Assembly (NCBI GenBank): GCA_051883455.1
Contig: JBJETT010000009.1
Span: 1 to 64,000 of the forward strand
Direction of reading: 5' to 3'
Origin: HGM11368 sp051883455
Lineage (GTDB): Bacteria > Bacillota > Clostridia > Christensenellales > UBA3700
Length of the DNA stretch: 64,000 bases
Of the stretch, positions 6,810 through 15,498 are shown piece after piece; position 1 is the first letter of the stretch; every line of letters begins with the position of its first letter. The translations under genes were made by a program, and so were the position numbers. The notes under the pieces were generated by a model, which was given only the letters and a program-made list of their open reading frames with translations, did no database searches and was not told the origin of the DNA.

Positions 6810-9080
6810 ATGAAATTTAGCGATAGATTATTTGACCTCAAGCCTGCCAAAGCGTGGGAACTGTGTTATCCGCTTGGCAACGGCAACATAGGCGTTATGC
6901 CTACGGGCGAGGTTTATCAAGAAACTTGGCATATCAACGACGACTCTTTGTGGTCGGGATGCGGACCATACCATAGACAAGACAGCGCCTTCGAAGAGGC
7001 CAAAAATCTCACCATGCAAGGACGCTTCAAAGAAGCCGAGGACTTAGTATGGAAAAAGGTTTTGGGAGAATACACCCAAGCCTATATGCCACTAGGCAAA
7101 GTCATCATCAAGCGTAGCGGTCTTAGCACAGCCAACTACAGCCGTATGCTCAATCTCAAGACGGCAGTACATACCACTTGTTTTGACGACACCGTTGAGA
7201 CAAGCTTCGTATCTTATCCTGACAAGGTGTTTGCCACCTCTATCAACTCTTACAAACATTCTACGCATTCGTTTTCGGTAGACAGTTTGTTGCAACACGT
7301 CACCAAGGTTGAGGCGAGCGAGAACGTAGCTACCATAATTATGGACGTGGTTGCGCCTAGCCATACCGACCCCGTCTACTATCACACTTCCAATCCCGTG
7401 GTTTACGACCCAAATAAGCCTTCTATCAAGGCGCAAATGAAACTCAAAATCACCTCTGACGGTGCAATCACACAACAAAACGACGAGATTGTAATAGACA
7501 AGTCTTCTTCTATCACTATCTATCTCACCACGGCAACGAGCTACAATTATCCGGGTCGCAATTTGGACGAAGTAACCGACGAAATTCTCACCAAAGCCAT
7601 TTCCAAGGGCTACGACGCCATTATGCAAGACCACATGGCAGATTATAGCAATCTATACAATAGAGTTGAGTTTAGCATTGACGAAGCCGACGCTGACAAC
7701 AGCGAAACTACGGTATCAATGCTCAAAAAGCGCAAAAAATCCACTCAACTCGCCGTTTTGCTCTTCAATTTCGGTAGATACTTGATGATATCGGGTTCAC
7801 GCGCCGGCACCACTTGTATGAATTTGCAAGGCATTTGGAACAAAGAATTGCGTGCTCCTTGGTCTAGCAACTACACCACCAATATCAATACCGAGATGAA
7901 CTATTGGGGTGCAGAAGCCGCCAATCTTTCCGAGTGTCACGAGCCAATGCTTAGACACGTGCGCACCATATCCACCGTGGGTAGCGAAACGGCAAAGCTT
8001 CAATTTGGCAAGCGAGGCTGGTGCTGCGGACAAAACAGCGACTTGTGGGGCAACGCCGATTGCGTAGGCACCAACGCAGGCTTCAATCCAATCTGTTGGG
8101 GCTTATTTGCGGGCGGTGGTGGTTGGCTTGCCAGCCATATCTGGATGCACTACGAGTACACCCTCGACCAAGATTTCCTAAGAGCCAATTACGATATCCT
8201 CAAAGGCTCGGCGCAATTCTACCTCGACTACCTAGTGCAAGATAATCAAAGCCCTTATCTCATTATGTGCCCTTCCACCTCTCCGGAAAATTCCTATTTC
8301 TACGAGGGTGGCAAGTACGCTATCACCAAAAACGCGACGATGGATGCCACCATCGCAAGACAAATACTCTCGATAGTAGTCAAAGCCAACGAGATTTTGG
8401 GTGGTGACGACGAGTTTGCCAAGCAGTGTCAAGACACTATACCTAAGATTTATCCTTTCAAGACGGGCAAAAACGGAGAGCTTTTGGAATGGTACGACAA
8501 CTACAAGGAGAGCGAGGTGCATCACCGTCACATTTCTCACTTGTATGCCTTGCACCCTGACTGCCAAATCTCTCCACTCACCACACCGGACCTTGCCAAG
8601 GCTTGTTTCAAGACGCTTGAGCTTAGAGGCGAAGGTGGCACGGGTTGGAGCCTTGCTTGGAAAATCAACATGTATGCTAGACTATTTGACGGCGATATGG
8701 CACTCAAGCTTATAGACAATCAACTCCGCCTCATCAATCCTATTCGCAAGTTTTTCGTGCGTGCGGGCGGCGGGTCTTACGGTAGTTTGCTCTGCGCTCA
8801 TCCACCTTTCCAAATCGACGGCAACTTCGGCGCAATGAGCGGTATATGCGAGATGTTGCTCCAAAGCCATACCGTACTTCATATCTTGCCTGCGCTTCCT
8901 TCTAAGTGGAAAAACGGTTCCTTCAAGGGGTTAGTCGCTCGTGGCGGATACGTTGTAGACTGTACGTGGAAGGACGGCAAAGTCACCACTCTATGCGTCA
9001 CAGGTAAGGGCGAAAGCGTCAAAGTGCGTATAGGCGACCAAGAGAAGATTATTCAACTCAACACGCTGATTAATTTCTAA
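6810..9080 (+). CDS. glycoside hydrolase family 95 (alpha-L-fucosidase type)
   Basis: This 756-residue enzyme belongs to GH95, whose members release terminal alpha-1,2-linked L-fucose (some prefer L-galactose) by inversion. The family's catalytic region is clear: N358 and N360 in NINTEMNYWG correspond to the asparagines that activate water, E493 in STSPENSY is the expected general acid, and D670 lies in QIDGNFG. The N-terminal beta-sandwich has the typical start PAKAWELCYPLGNGNIG, and the C-terminal part has LVARGGYVVDCTWKDGKV. No signal peptide is seen, so it probably acts on imported oligosaccharides. The ATG at 6810 follows AGAGG. No transporter or other glycosidase is adjacent. Host glycans or plant xyloglucan are plausible substrates. 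Confidence 0.9.
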   Translation: MKFSDRLFDLKPAKAWELCYPLGNGNIGVMPTGEVYQETWHINDDSLWSGCGPYHRQDSAFEEAKNLTMQGRFKEAEDLVWKKVLGEYTQAYMPLGKVIIKRSGLSTANYSRMLNLKTAVHTTCFDDTVETSFVSYPDKVFATSINSYKHSTHSFSVDSLLQHVTKVEASENVATIIMDVVAPSHTDPVYYHTSNPVVYDPNKPSIKAQMKLKITSDGAITQQNDEIVIDKSSSITIYLTTATSYNYPGRNLDEVTDEILTKAISKGYDAIMQDHMADYSNLYNRVEFSIDEADADNSETTVSMLKKRKKSTQLAVLLFNFGRYLMISGSRAGTTCMNLQGIWNKELRAPWSSNYTTNINTEMNYWGAEAANLSECHEPMLRHVRTISTVGSETAKLQFGKRGWCCGQNSDLWGNADCVGTNAGFNPICWGLFAGGGGWLASHIWMHYEYTLDQDFLRANYDILKGSAQFYLDYLVQDNQSPYLIMCPSTSPENSYFYEGGKYAITKNATMDATIARQILSIVVKANEILGGDDEFAKQCQDTIPKIYPFKTGKNGELLEWYDNYKESEVHHRHISHLYALHPDCQISPLTTPDLAKACFKTLELRGEGGTGWSLAWKINMYARLFDGDMALKLIDNQLRLINPIRKFFVRAGGGSYGSLLCAHPPFQIDGNFGAMSGICEMLLQSHTVLHILPALPSKWKNGSFKGLVARGGYVVDCTWKDGKVTTLCVTGKGESVKVRIGDQEKIIQLNTLINF

Positions 9081-9110
9081 TCCAATTACGTTAAGCAAAA
9101 CTTTATACAC

Positions 9111-9147
9111 AAAAACGCCATGGTAAAGCCATGGCGTTTTCTTTTTC
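9111..9147 (+). terminator. intrinsic terminator of the GH95 gene
   Basis: A perfect stem (AACGCCATGG / CCATGGCGTT) with a 5-nt loop and following T-rich tract, 31 bp after the stop. Confidence 0.85.
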
Positions 9148-9155
9148 CTTTTGTA

Positions 9156-9350
9156 GCCTCCTTTGTGCAAAGGGAGGTGTCAACGCAGTTGACGGAGGGA
9201 TTGTTCTTGTTGTCATTCCGTTGTGTAAATTGGCAATCTCATCCCTATAAAAAGCCGCCCCTGTGCAAGGGGAGGGGGACCACCGAAGGTGGTGGAAGGG
9301 TTGTAAACACCGTGGGCGAGTCGACTTAGTCGGGTGGGGGATTGCCCCTC
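9156..9350. repeat. intergenic repeats (families B and C)
   Basis: This gene-free stretch holds short dispersed repeats also found at about 11.7, 28.4, 34.2, 59.7 and 62.3 kb. There are three C-type segments (TTTGTGCAAAGGGAGG with GACGGAGGGATTG at 9160-9203, CCCCTGTGCAAGGGGAGG with GGTGGTGGAAGGGTTG from about 9258, and TTAGTCGGGTGGGGGATTG at 9328-9346) and one B-type segment (GTCATTCCG ... GGCAATCTC). All contain small inverted repeats. No coding potential was seen. Confidence 0.7.
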
Positions 9351-9359
9351 ATCAACAAC

Positions 9360-10526
9360 TCAAATACTATCCTTTAGCACTTGCTTTATCTCTTTCTTGT
9401 CCAGCACCTTATATCCACCGTCCATAATGACGGTGCTATCAACTATGCCGTCCAGCATATCTTCGGTTACGCCGAGTTCGGACAAGCTCATCGCCAGCCC
9501 CATCTTTTTCATCCACTTCTCCATCTCTTTTAGTCCCTCTTGCGCCACCTCGGTTTGGCTCTTTCCGCTTGGGTTGACGTTCCAAACGTTGACGGCGTAT
9601 CTGGCAAATTTCGAGGTACCGTATGGCAATATATATCTATAATAAGCTAGCGAAACGGCAGAGAGCGTCATTCCGTGCGTTGCGTCGTTGTGTGCAGCTA
9701 CCGCTTGACCAAGCATATGTACCATCCAATCGGTAGTCTTACCCTTCGCCACCAAGGTGTTCAAAGCCCAAGTTGCCGTCCACATTATATTGCTTCTAGC
9801 TTCATAGTCGTTAGGATTTTCTACCGCAACGCCCGCACTTACGATGAGCGAACGCAGTAGTCCTTCCATAATGTAGTCGCTAGTGTTGTCGTCGCTTCCC
9901 GAGAAGTATTGCTCGAGTATGTGCGACATAATATCGTATATGCCCGATACCATTTGATATTTAGGGATAGTCAAAGTAAACTCCGGGTTGAGTATGGCAA
10001 ACTTAGGGAAGACTTCTTCGCCGAAGACGTGTCCTATCTTGAGTTTTTGCTCGTGGTTGGTAATCACCGAACCGCCGTTCATCTCGCTACCCGTACCCAC
10101 CATAGTCAGCACGCAACCAATGGGCACTATCTCGCACTCGGGCTCGTCAAATCTAATGAAGTACTTATCCCACGGGTCGTCGTCGCAATTTATCGACACC
10201 GACAGCGCTTTGCAATAATCGCATACCGAGCCGCCGCCGACAGCCAAGATAAAGTCTATCTTATTGTCCCTAGCCACTCTTACGCCCTCGTTGAGCTTGT
10301 CCGACGTAGGATTAGGCATAACTCCCGCAAGTTCAACGATTTCTTTGCCACCCTCTTTCAAAATGCCGACTACGCTATCATATATGCCGTTTTTCTTGAT
10401 TGAACCACCGCCGTATACTAGCAGAACTTTTTTGCCGTATTTTTGCAATTCTTTGGCTAGTCCCTCAAGAGCTTCATTGCCAAAGTACAATTTGGTTGGG
10501 TTGCAGTATGTAAAATTCCCTAACAT
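9360..10526 (-). CDS. iron-dependent alcohol dehydrogenase (BdhA/YqhD-like)
   Basis: This 388-residue group III alcohol dehydrogenase interconverts aldehydes or ketones and alcohols with NAD(P)H. The nucleotide-binding start VLLVYGGGSIKKNGIYDSV and GGGSVCDYCKALS are present. The metal site is visible in HMLGQAVAAHNDATHG, with the three histidines typical of the family. ATG 10526 is preceded by GGAGAG; an upstream in-frame start is less likely. It lies 31 bp downstream of the alpha/beta hydrolase on the same strand, with no promoter seen between, so the pair is probably one operon. The substrate is not determined; short-chain alcohols such as butanol are usual. Confidence 0.9.
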   Translation of the reverse strand: MLGNFTYCNPTKLYFGNEALEGLAKELQKYGKKVLLVYGGGSIKKNGIYDSVVGILKEGGKEIVELAGVMPNPTSDKLNEGVRVARDNKIDFILAVGGGSVCDYCKALSVSINCDDDPWDKYFIRFDEPECEIVPIGCVLTMVGTGSEMNGGSVITNHEQKLKIGHVFGEEVFPKFAILNPEFTLTIPKYQMVSGIYDIMSHILEQYFSGSDDNTSDYIMEGLLRSLIVSAGVAVENPNDYEARSNIMWTATWALNTLVAKGKTTDWMVHMLGQAVAAHNDATHGMTLSAVSLAYYRYILPYGTSKFARYAVNVWNVNPSGKSQTEVAQEGLKEMEKWMKKMGLAMSLSELGVTEDMLDGIVDSTVIMDGGYKVLDKKEIKQVLKDSI

Positions 10527-10557
10527 AATTCTCTCCTTTTTTAGTGACATCGCGTTG

Positions 10558-11649
10558 TTACGCCGACTGATTATCCTTCAATGCTTGAGTGTAGAAGTCG
10601 TCCACCACGTCCATAAACTCGCTATCTATCGCATTGATATCCTCTTTGCTAGACCACTCGTAGTGCATATCCACCTTGTAGACGAAGATATTGCCCTTCT
10701 CTTTCCAAGTGCACTGTTTGTCAAGGCAATCTTCACTTATGCGTTTTTCGCTCTCTTTAGGTCTTGACAAAGTATGTCCTCTATCGGTATACAAGACAAA
10801 TTTTGCCTTATCGTTGGTGCATTTATCTTTGTTTCTATACACCGAGGAAGATATATCGACGGTTGGGTCGTCACTGCTGTGCACGCACAACACCGGTCCG
10901 TCAAAGTGATTTATTCCGCCTATTGCGGTATAGGTCGACGCCTTGCCGAATTTGAGATATTGATATAGAGCCATCCAAGGCTTGGTGAGCAATATGAAGT
11001 TGCCGACAAATCCGTAACCTTGATAGTACATAATGTCCCACGGCGTATCAAACCCACTAAGCGTTGCCGCAGCCACGATATTATTCGCCACATCGTCGTG
11101 ATTGAGTGCGGTTGCCGAGCCGTAACCGCTCCAACTATGCCCGTATAGCACTATCGGCAAGCCCTGGAGCTGCTCACAACCTTTGGCGAACTTGACTGCG
11201 TTCACCATATCGAGCTGCGACTGTACCAGCCCTTTGATATTGGCACCTTGGCTATATCCACAGCCCGTGATATCGTAAGCGAGCACAGTATAGCCCTTGC
11301 TTACAAAATAATTTACTCTATTGAGATAATTGCCCATACTGCAACCTATTCCGTGGCCTAGCACCACTAGAGCTTTGTCGCACTTATGGCTCTTACTCGT
11401 AAATATTCCGCCGCTTAGCATATTCTTTCCACTAGGGATTTTCACCGCCTGCCTCTGCATATCGGGGAAGTCGTCGTCGGTCAAAATCTTGCGAGTAAGT
11501 TGGCACCTACTACCAAACAACGCCTCGTAGAGCAACGCCGTTGTCATCAACGGAAATATTATCGTCGGGAACAATAACACGTAAATAATAACGAAGGCAA
11601 TTCCCCCCGCTACGTACAACTTTTTGTTAGTAATTCTATTCTTGTCCAT
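10558..11649 (-). CDS. membrane-anchored alpha/beta hydrolase
   Basis: A 363-residue serine hydrolase. An N-terminal hydrophobic anchor (about 11-40) precedes the alpha/beta fold. Visible elements are VVLGHGIG (oxyanion loop region), the nucleophile motif YGHSWSGYG (S172), the acid in HSSDDPTVD and a histidine in DRGHTLSRP. It most resembles BAAT/dienelactone-like or monoglyceride lipase-like hydrolases; the substrate is unknown. The ATG has no ribosome site and sits 6 nt after a -10 box. The alcohol dehydrogenase follows 31 bp downstream, so ester cleavage coupled to alcohol oxidation is possible but speculative. Confidence 0.82.
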   Translation of the reverse strand: MDKNRITNKKLYVAGGIAFVIIYVLLFPTIIFPLMTTALLYEALFGSRCQLTRKILTDDDFPDMQRQAVKIPSGKNMLSGGIFTSKSHKCDKALVVLGHGIGCSMGNYLNRVNYFVSKGYTVLAYDITGCGYSQGANIKGLVQSQLDMVNAVKFAKGCEQLQGLPIVLYGHSWSGYGSATALNHDDVANNIVAAATLSGFDTPWDIMYYQGYGFVGNFILLTKPWMALYQYLKFGKASTYTAIGGINHFDGPVLCVHSSDDPTVDISSSVYRNKDKCTNDKAKFVLYTDRGHTLSRPKESEKRISEDCLDKQCTWKEKGNIFVYKVDMHYEWSSKEDINAIDSEFMDVVDDFYTQALKDNQSA

Positions 11650-11655
11650 ATATTC

Positions 11656-11684
11656 AGTATATCATACTTTGCAATAGATTTTAA
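11656..11684 (-). promoter_or_regulatory. promoter of the hydrolase-dehydrogenase operon, leaderless geometry
   Basis: Minus strand: TTAAAA (11684-11679), 17-bp spacer, TATACT (11661-11656) with an extended TG. Six nt separate it from the ATG at 11649. The -35 is weak. Confidence 0.55.
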
Positions 11685-11715
11685 TACTTTTTGCAAATTG
11701 TCAAAAATTTGATTC

Positions 11716-11945
11716 TATTACGTCATTGCGCCCTGTGCATTGGCAATCTCCACCCTAATGTCAATGTGGTGGAGCGCAGTCCAAGTAGTGTTGTCATTGC
11801 GCTGTGCACATTTTGCGATAGCAAAGGAGTGTAACGACGTGGTAATCTCTATCCTTATAAAAAGGCCCCTTTGTGCAAAGGGGGCTCCCGACATTAGTCG
11901 GGTGGGGGATTGCCTGCCCACCTCTTGTGTTCGGTAAGGGGTGGA
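11716..11945. repeat. intergenic repeats (families B and C)
   Basis: Two B-type segments (GTCATTGCG ... GGCAATCTCC at 11723-11750; GTCATTGCGC ... GTGGTAATCTC at 11792-11850) are followed by one C-type segment (CCCCTTTGTGCAAAGGGGG ... TTAGTCGGGTGGGGGATTG at about 11868-11922). No gene is seen between 11650 and 12300. Confidence 0.7.
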
Positions 11946-12028
11946 GATGCGAGCAATACTAGGCGAATGAGGATTTTGTACAGGGATCATACTTATCTCA
12001 ATCCGTAATTAATTGCTTATCCGTAATT

Positions 12029-12095
12029 CTCTCGCGGCGTAGATGCGAGTTAGGCGAGGAAAGCGGTGATTTTATCGAAGCGAGCATACTTATTT
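12029..12095. repeat. 125-bp palindromic element (family A), left half only
   Basis: Starts with CTCTCGCGGCGTAGATGCGA, matching the left end of the full copy at 12110, and runs to GAGCATACT near the element centre, then stops. It abuts the complete copy. Confidence 0.6.
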
Positions 12096-12109
12096 GCTTA
12101 GTCGTAATA

Positions 12110-12244
12110 CTCTCGCGGTGGAGATGCGAGCAAGACAAGGAGAACGAGGAGTTGCGTAATGAGCGTACTCTTTGTACGTGATTGAGCAACACCGCAAGTT
12201 CGACACAGTATTGCGACGCATATCCGCCGCAAGAGGCGCGAGAG
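12110..12244. repeat. palindromic element (family A), full copy
   Basis: The ends are inverted (CTCTCGCGG / GCGCGAGAG) and the two halves can fold on each other around a centre at about 12170 (GCGTAC TCTTT GTACG). The internal sequence is nearly identical to the copy at 59392-59516. At 135 bp it is slightly longer than the other copies, owing to extra bases at the right end. Confidence 0.75.
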
Positions 12245-12245
12245 C

Positions 12246-12280
12246 AAAAAAATGACACACCCCCTATTGAGGTGTGTCAT
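12246..12280 (-). terminator. terminator of the ribosomal protein operon
   Basis: On the minus strand a 9-bp stem (TGACACACC / GGTGTGTCA) is followed by T7. It lies 21 bp after the rplQ stop and ends the S10-spc-alpha transcript. Confidence 0.85.
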
Positions 12281-12300
12281 TTACGTTATTTTATTAGTGC

Positions 12301-12828
12301 TTATTTAGCTTCTGGCATGTTCTTTACCAATTCGATAATAGCCATCTCAGCATTGTCGCCTCTTCTTGCGCCGAGTTTGATGATGCGAGTATATCCACCC
12401 TTTTGGTTGAGTGCCTCAGCTCTCTTTGCATAGAACGGAGCGTATTCTCTGAACATTTTTTCTACGAGAGGGTGCTTCACTTCTCTGGTTCTTTCAGCGA
12501 AGTCGGACTTCTTCTCCTTGTCACCCTTTATTTCTTGAAGGTCTCTAAGACCTGCCATAAGCTTTCTTCTTGCAGCAAGTTTCTTAGTACCGTCATTGGT
12601 AAATTCAACTTCAGTTATCACGCCCTTATCATCTTTTTTGGACTTCTTTACCGTGACTACGTCTTCATAGGTATTGATAGCAAGAGTAAGCATCTTTTCC
12701 GCATAACTTCTTACTTCTTTAGCTCTGTCGACGGTTGTCTCGAGACGTCCGTTCCAAAGCAATTCCGAAGCTTGGTTGCGAATGATAGCCATTCTTTCTT
12801 CTGCCGTTCTTCCCAACTTTCTTGCCAT
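12301..12828 (-). CDS. rplQ: ribosomal protein bL17, with insertion
   Basis: Large-subunit protein L17, last gene of the operon. The N-terminus MARKLGRTAEERMAIIRNQ and C-terminus GGYTRIIKLGARRGDNAEMAIIEL are canonical. At 175 residues it is about 50 longer than most L17 proteins. The extra length is a charged insertion between about residues 57 and 120 (KKSKKDDKGVITEVEF and following). AGGAGG precedes the ATG; rpoA ends 15 bp upstream. Confidence 0.96.
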   Translation of the reverse strand: MARKLGRTAEERMAIIRNQASELLWNGRLETTVDRAKEVRSYAEKMLTLAINTYEDVVTVKKSKKDDKGVITEVEFTNDGTKKLAARRKLMAGLRDLQEIKGDKEKKSDFAERTREVKHPLVEKMFREYAPFYAKRAEALNQKGGYTRIIKLGARRGDNAEMAIIELVKNMPEAK

Positions 12829-12843
12829 AGTTTTTACCTCCTA

Positions 12844-13800
12844 TTAATCTTCGTTGCTTTTGAGACTAAGACCTTTGTCTCTCAGCTTTTGCTTAACTTC
12901 TTCGATGGACTTCTTACCAAGGTTTCTCACCTTCAAAAGGTCTTCCTCAGTGTTGTTCTTAATCAAGTCTTCGATAGTGTTGATACCCGCTCTCTTAAGA
13001 CCGTTGAAAGATCTAACGGAGAGTTCGAGGTCTTCGATATTGCTTTCGAGTTCTTTCTTCTTGTTTTCTTCATCAGGACTTACGAGGATTTCTCTATCCT
13101 TCATGCTGTCCACAAGATTTACGAACAAGCCAACGTGCTCTTGCATCAATTTAGCCGACAAACTGATTACTTCTCTCGGGGAAGCGGTACCGTTGGTCAA
13201 CACGTCGATAGTCAATTTGTCAAAGTTGATATTTTGTCCTTGACGGGTGCTTTCTACCACGTAGCTAGCAGCCTCGACAGGGGTAAATATCGAATCAACA
13301 GGGATATATCCGATAGGAGCTTCGTCGTCCTTGTTGTCGCGTGCAGGGACGTATCCTCTGCCCACGCCGATGGTGATTTCCATTTCCAAAGACGCGCCCT
13401 CGTCCAAAGTACAGATGTACATATCAGGGTTGAGGATTTCTATATCGGAACTGTGCGCAATATCGCTTGCTCTAACTTCGCCAGGAGTATATTTGTTGAT
13501 TGTGCACACTTGCTTAAAGTTTCTATCTTCCGTATGAGCCTTGACAGCAAGACCTTTGATATTAAGGACGATATCAGTGACGTCTTCCTTAATGCCGGGG
13601 ATAGAAGTAAATTCGTGTTGAACGCCGGCGATTTTGATACCTACCGGAGCGGCACCGGGGAGCGCGCTGAGCAAAATTCTTCTCAAAGCGTTGCCCAAAG
13701 TAGTACCGAATCCACGGTCGAGAGGCTCAACCACAAATTGCATCTTTTTGCCATGCTCTTCTTCTATACACTCGATTCTGGGTTTGTTAATCTCTATCAT
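12844..13800 (-). CDS. rpoA: RNA polymerase alpha subunit
   Basis: The 318-residue alpha subunit scaffolds RNA polymerase assembly. The N-terminal dimerisation domain (LDRGFGTTLGNALRRILLSALPG) and the C-terminal DNA-binding domain (IEDLELSVRSFNGLKRAG ... NLGKKSIEEV) are intact, with R263, N266 and K297 in the expected UP-element-contact positions. ATG 13800 is used because GGGAGG lies just upstream; an in-frame TTG at 13815 would overlap that site. The WG-repeat protein at the left edge carries a diverged copy of the C-terminal domain. Confidence 0.97.
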   Translation of the reverse strand: MIEINKPRIECIEEEHGKKMQFVVEPLDRGFGTTLGNALRRILLSALPGAAPVGIKIAGVQHEFTSIPGIKEDVTDIVLNIKGLAVKAHTEDRNFKQVCTINKYTPGEVRASDIAHSSDIEILNPDMYICTLDEGASLEMEITIGVGRGYVPARDNKDDEAPIGYIPVDSIFTPVEAASYVVESTRQGQNINFDKLTIDVLTNGTASPREVISLSAKLMQEHVGLFVNLVDSMKDREILVSPDEENKKKELESNIEDLELSVRSFNGLKRAGINTIEDLIKNNTEEDLLKVRNLGKKSIEEVKQKLRDKGLSLKSNED

Positions 13801-13831
13801 ATCATTACCTCCCAATTATTTAGAGCTAAAC

Positions 13832-14455
13832 TTATTTAGAATACAATTCGACGATCAAATGCTCTTCTATATTCTCGACGATATCTTCTCTTGTAGGCAA
13901 TTCAACTATTCTTCCGCTGAGTTTTTCGTTGTCGAATTCTAGCCACTTAACAAGTCCGATAGACTTACCCTCTTTGAGGTTCTTAAAATAAGTTTTGTCA
14001 ACTTTGTTTTCCTTTACGGCAATAACGTCGCCTTTCTTTACGAGGAAAGAAGGGATATTGACGGTTTGTCCGTTGACGGTAATCAAAGCGTGATTTACGA
14101 TTTGTCTTGCTTGAGCTCTAGAAGGAGCGATGCCCATTCTGAATACTACGTTGTCAAGACGTCTTTCGAGCAAGCTGAGCATATTTTCACCGGAGATACC
14201 TCTCATGGTCTCTGCCTTGTCAAAATAGCCTCTAAATTGCTTTTCGCAAAGTCCGTAAATTCTCTTGGTCTTTTGTTTTTCTCTCAACTGTACGGCATAA
14301 GAAGACGCCTTCTTACGTCCAGCTCCGTGTTGTCCAGGAGGGGTAGGGCGTTTTTCAAGCGCACACTTAGCCGACATACATCTTTCGCCCTTCAAAAAGA
14401 GTTTTACACCCTCTCTTCTACATTGGCGACAATCAGGTCCTGTATATTTAGCCAT
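13832..14455 (-). CDS. rpsD: ribosomal protein uS4, zinc-binding form
   Basis: Small-subunit assembly protein, 207 residues. It keeps the N-terminal zinc cysteines (CRQC ... ERCMSAKC) lost in many Bacillota, and the S4 RNA-binding domain (RLDNVVFRMGIAPSRAQARQIVNHALITVNG). S4 can repress its own operon in some bacteria; no such site was identified here. Confidence 0.97.
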   Translation of the reverse strand: MAKYTGPDCRQCRREGVKLFLKGERCMSAKCALEKRPTPPGQHGAGRKKASSYAVQLREKQKTKRIYGLCEKQFRGYFDKAETMRGISGENMLSLLERRLDNVVFRMGIAPSRAQARQIVNHALITVNGQTVNIPSFLVKKGDVIAVKENKVDKTYFKNLKEGKSIGLVKWLEFDNEKLSGRIVELPTREDIVENIEEHLIVELYSK

Positions 14456-14473
14456 TTCTGTCTTTCCTCCTTA

Positions 14474-14875
14474 TTATAGTCTTCTTGCTTTAGGCGGACG
14501 GCAACCGTTGTGAGGAATTGGAGAAACGTCTTTGATGAGCGTTACTTCCAAACCGCAAACTTGCATCGCTCTAATAGCGGATTCACGACCGGAGCCCGGT
14601 CCTTTTACGTAAACTTCAACACTCTTCATTCCGCAATCTACAGCCACTTTAGCAGCGTCCTCAGCCACCATTTGAGCGGCAAAAGGAGTAGATTTCTTAG
14701 AACCACGAAGGTTGAGTTTACCTGCGCTCGACCAACTTACGGTATTACCTTGCAAGTCGGTAAAGGTTACGATAGTATTGTTGAAGGAAGCGTGAATATG
14801 TGCGCAACCTTTTTCAACACGACGTTTGTTAGTGGTGCGTTTCTTAGTCGAAACGACTTTCTTAGCTACTGCCAT
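14474..14875 (-). CDS. rpsK: ribosomal protein uS11
   Basis: 133 residues, platform of the small subunit. Canonical segments HIHASFNNTIVTFTD and the C-terminal DVSPIPHNGCRPPKARR are present. AGGAGG is present before the neighbouring rpsD; this gene begins 12 bp after rpsM with its own GGAGGG. Confidence 0.97.
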   Translation of the reverse strand: MAVAKKVVSTKKRTTNKRRVEKGCAHIHASFNNTIVTFTDLQGNTVSWSSAGKLNLRGSKKSTPFAAQMVAEDAAKVAVDCGMKSVEVYVKGPGSGRESAIRAMQVCGLEVTLIKDVSPIPHNGCRPPKARRL

Positions 14876-14887
14876 ATCTTACCCTCC

Positions 14888-15256
14888 TTATTTCTTCTTA
14901 CGACTTACGGTCTTCTTTGGACCTTTGCGTGTACGAGCGTTTTGTTTGGTGCTCTGTCCACGAACAGGAAGCCCCTTACGATGTCTAACACCACGGTAGC
15001 AACCAATTTCTTGCAATCTCTTGATATTCAACTTAATTTCGCGCTTCAAATCGCCTTCAACTACAGCGTTGCGGTCAATCCAAGCACGGATTTTACCCAC
15101 TTCGTCGTCGGTCAAATCCTTGACTCTCGTGTCAGGATTGACGCCGGTCTCGGCGAGAAGTTTGTTTGCGGTAACTCTACCTATACCGAAGATATAAGTA
15201 AGTCCGATTTCCACTCTTTTCTCACGTGGCAAATCCACGCCAGCAATACGAGCCAT
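14888..15256 (-). CDS. rpsM: ribosomal protein uS13
   Basis: 122 residues, head of the small subunit. MARIAGVDLPREKRVEIGLTYIFGIG and the basic C-terminus GLPVRGQSTKQNARTRKGP are typical. A TTTGGAGG site precedes the ATG. The gap to rpmJ upstream is unusually long (242 bp), so a second promoter may start here. Confidence 0.97.
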   Translation of the reverse strand: MARIAGVDLPREKRVEIGLTYIFGIGRVTANKLLAETGVNPDTRVKDLTDDEVGKIRAWIDRNAVVEGDLKREIKLNIKRLQEIGCYRGVRHRKGLPVRGQSTKQNARTRKGPKKTVSRKKK

Positions 15257-15498
15257 TCAACTACCTCCAAATAAAAAATGTAATAATTTTATATTATACG
15301 CCAAAGGAAGTTATATCGCTTGTAAATTTGGAATGAAACGATATATTAGCCGCTCCCGTACGGATAATTTCTCATTATGCCATACGATTTTACCACAAAT
15401 TTTTGATATTGGCAACAAAATCGCACGACTTTTTTAACGCAAAGCAAGGATTTATGGTTTTTCCACAATCCTTGTCTTGGTTTTGTCTAATATTTTTA
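15257..15498 (-). other. gap inside the operon, possible internal promoter
   Basis: No gene is seen in these 242 bp between rpmJ and rpsM. On the minus strand a TATAAT (15298-15293) stands about 36 bp before rpsM, but no good -35 is spaced correctly. AT-rich tracts fill the rest. It may hold a secondary promoter for rpsM-rplQ. Confidence 0.35.

Noticed and set aside
9156..9350. Possible insertion sequence remnants
   Set aside because: No transposase frame, even degenerate, was seen; only short repeats are present.
12403..13839. 478-codon open frame on the plus strand opposite rplQ and rpoA, and other long plus-strand frames through 12-28 kb
   Set aside because: They are antisense shadows of well-recognised ribosomal genes; the translations have low-complexity, Ser/Phe/Val-rich composition and no family resemblance.
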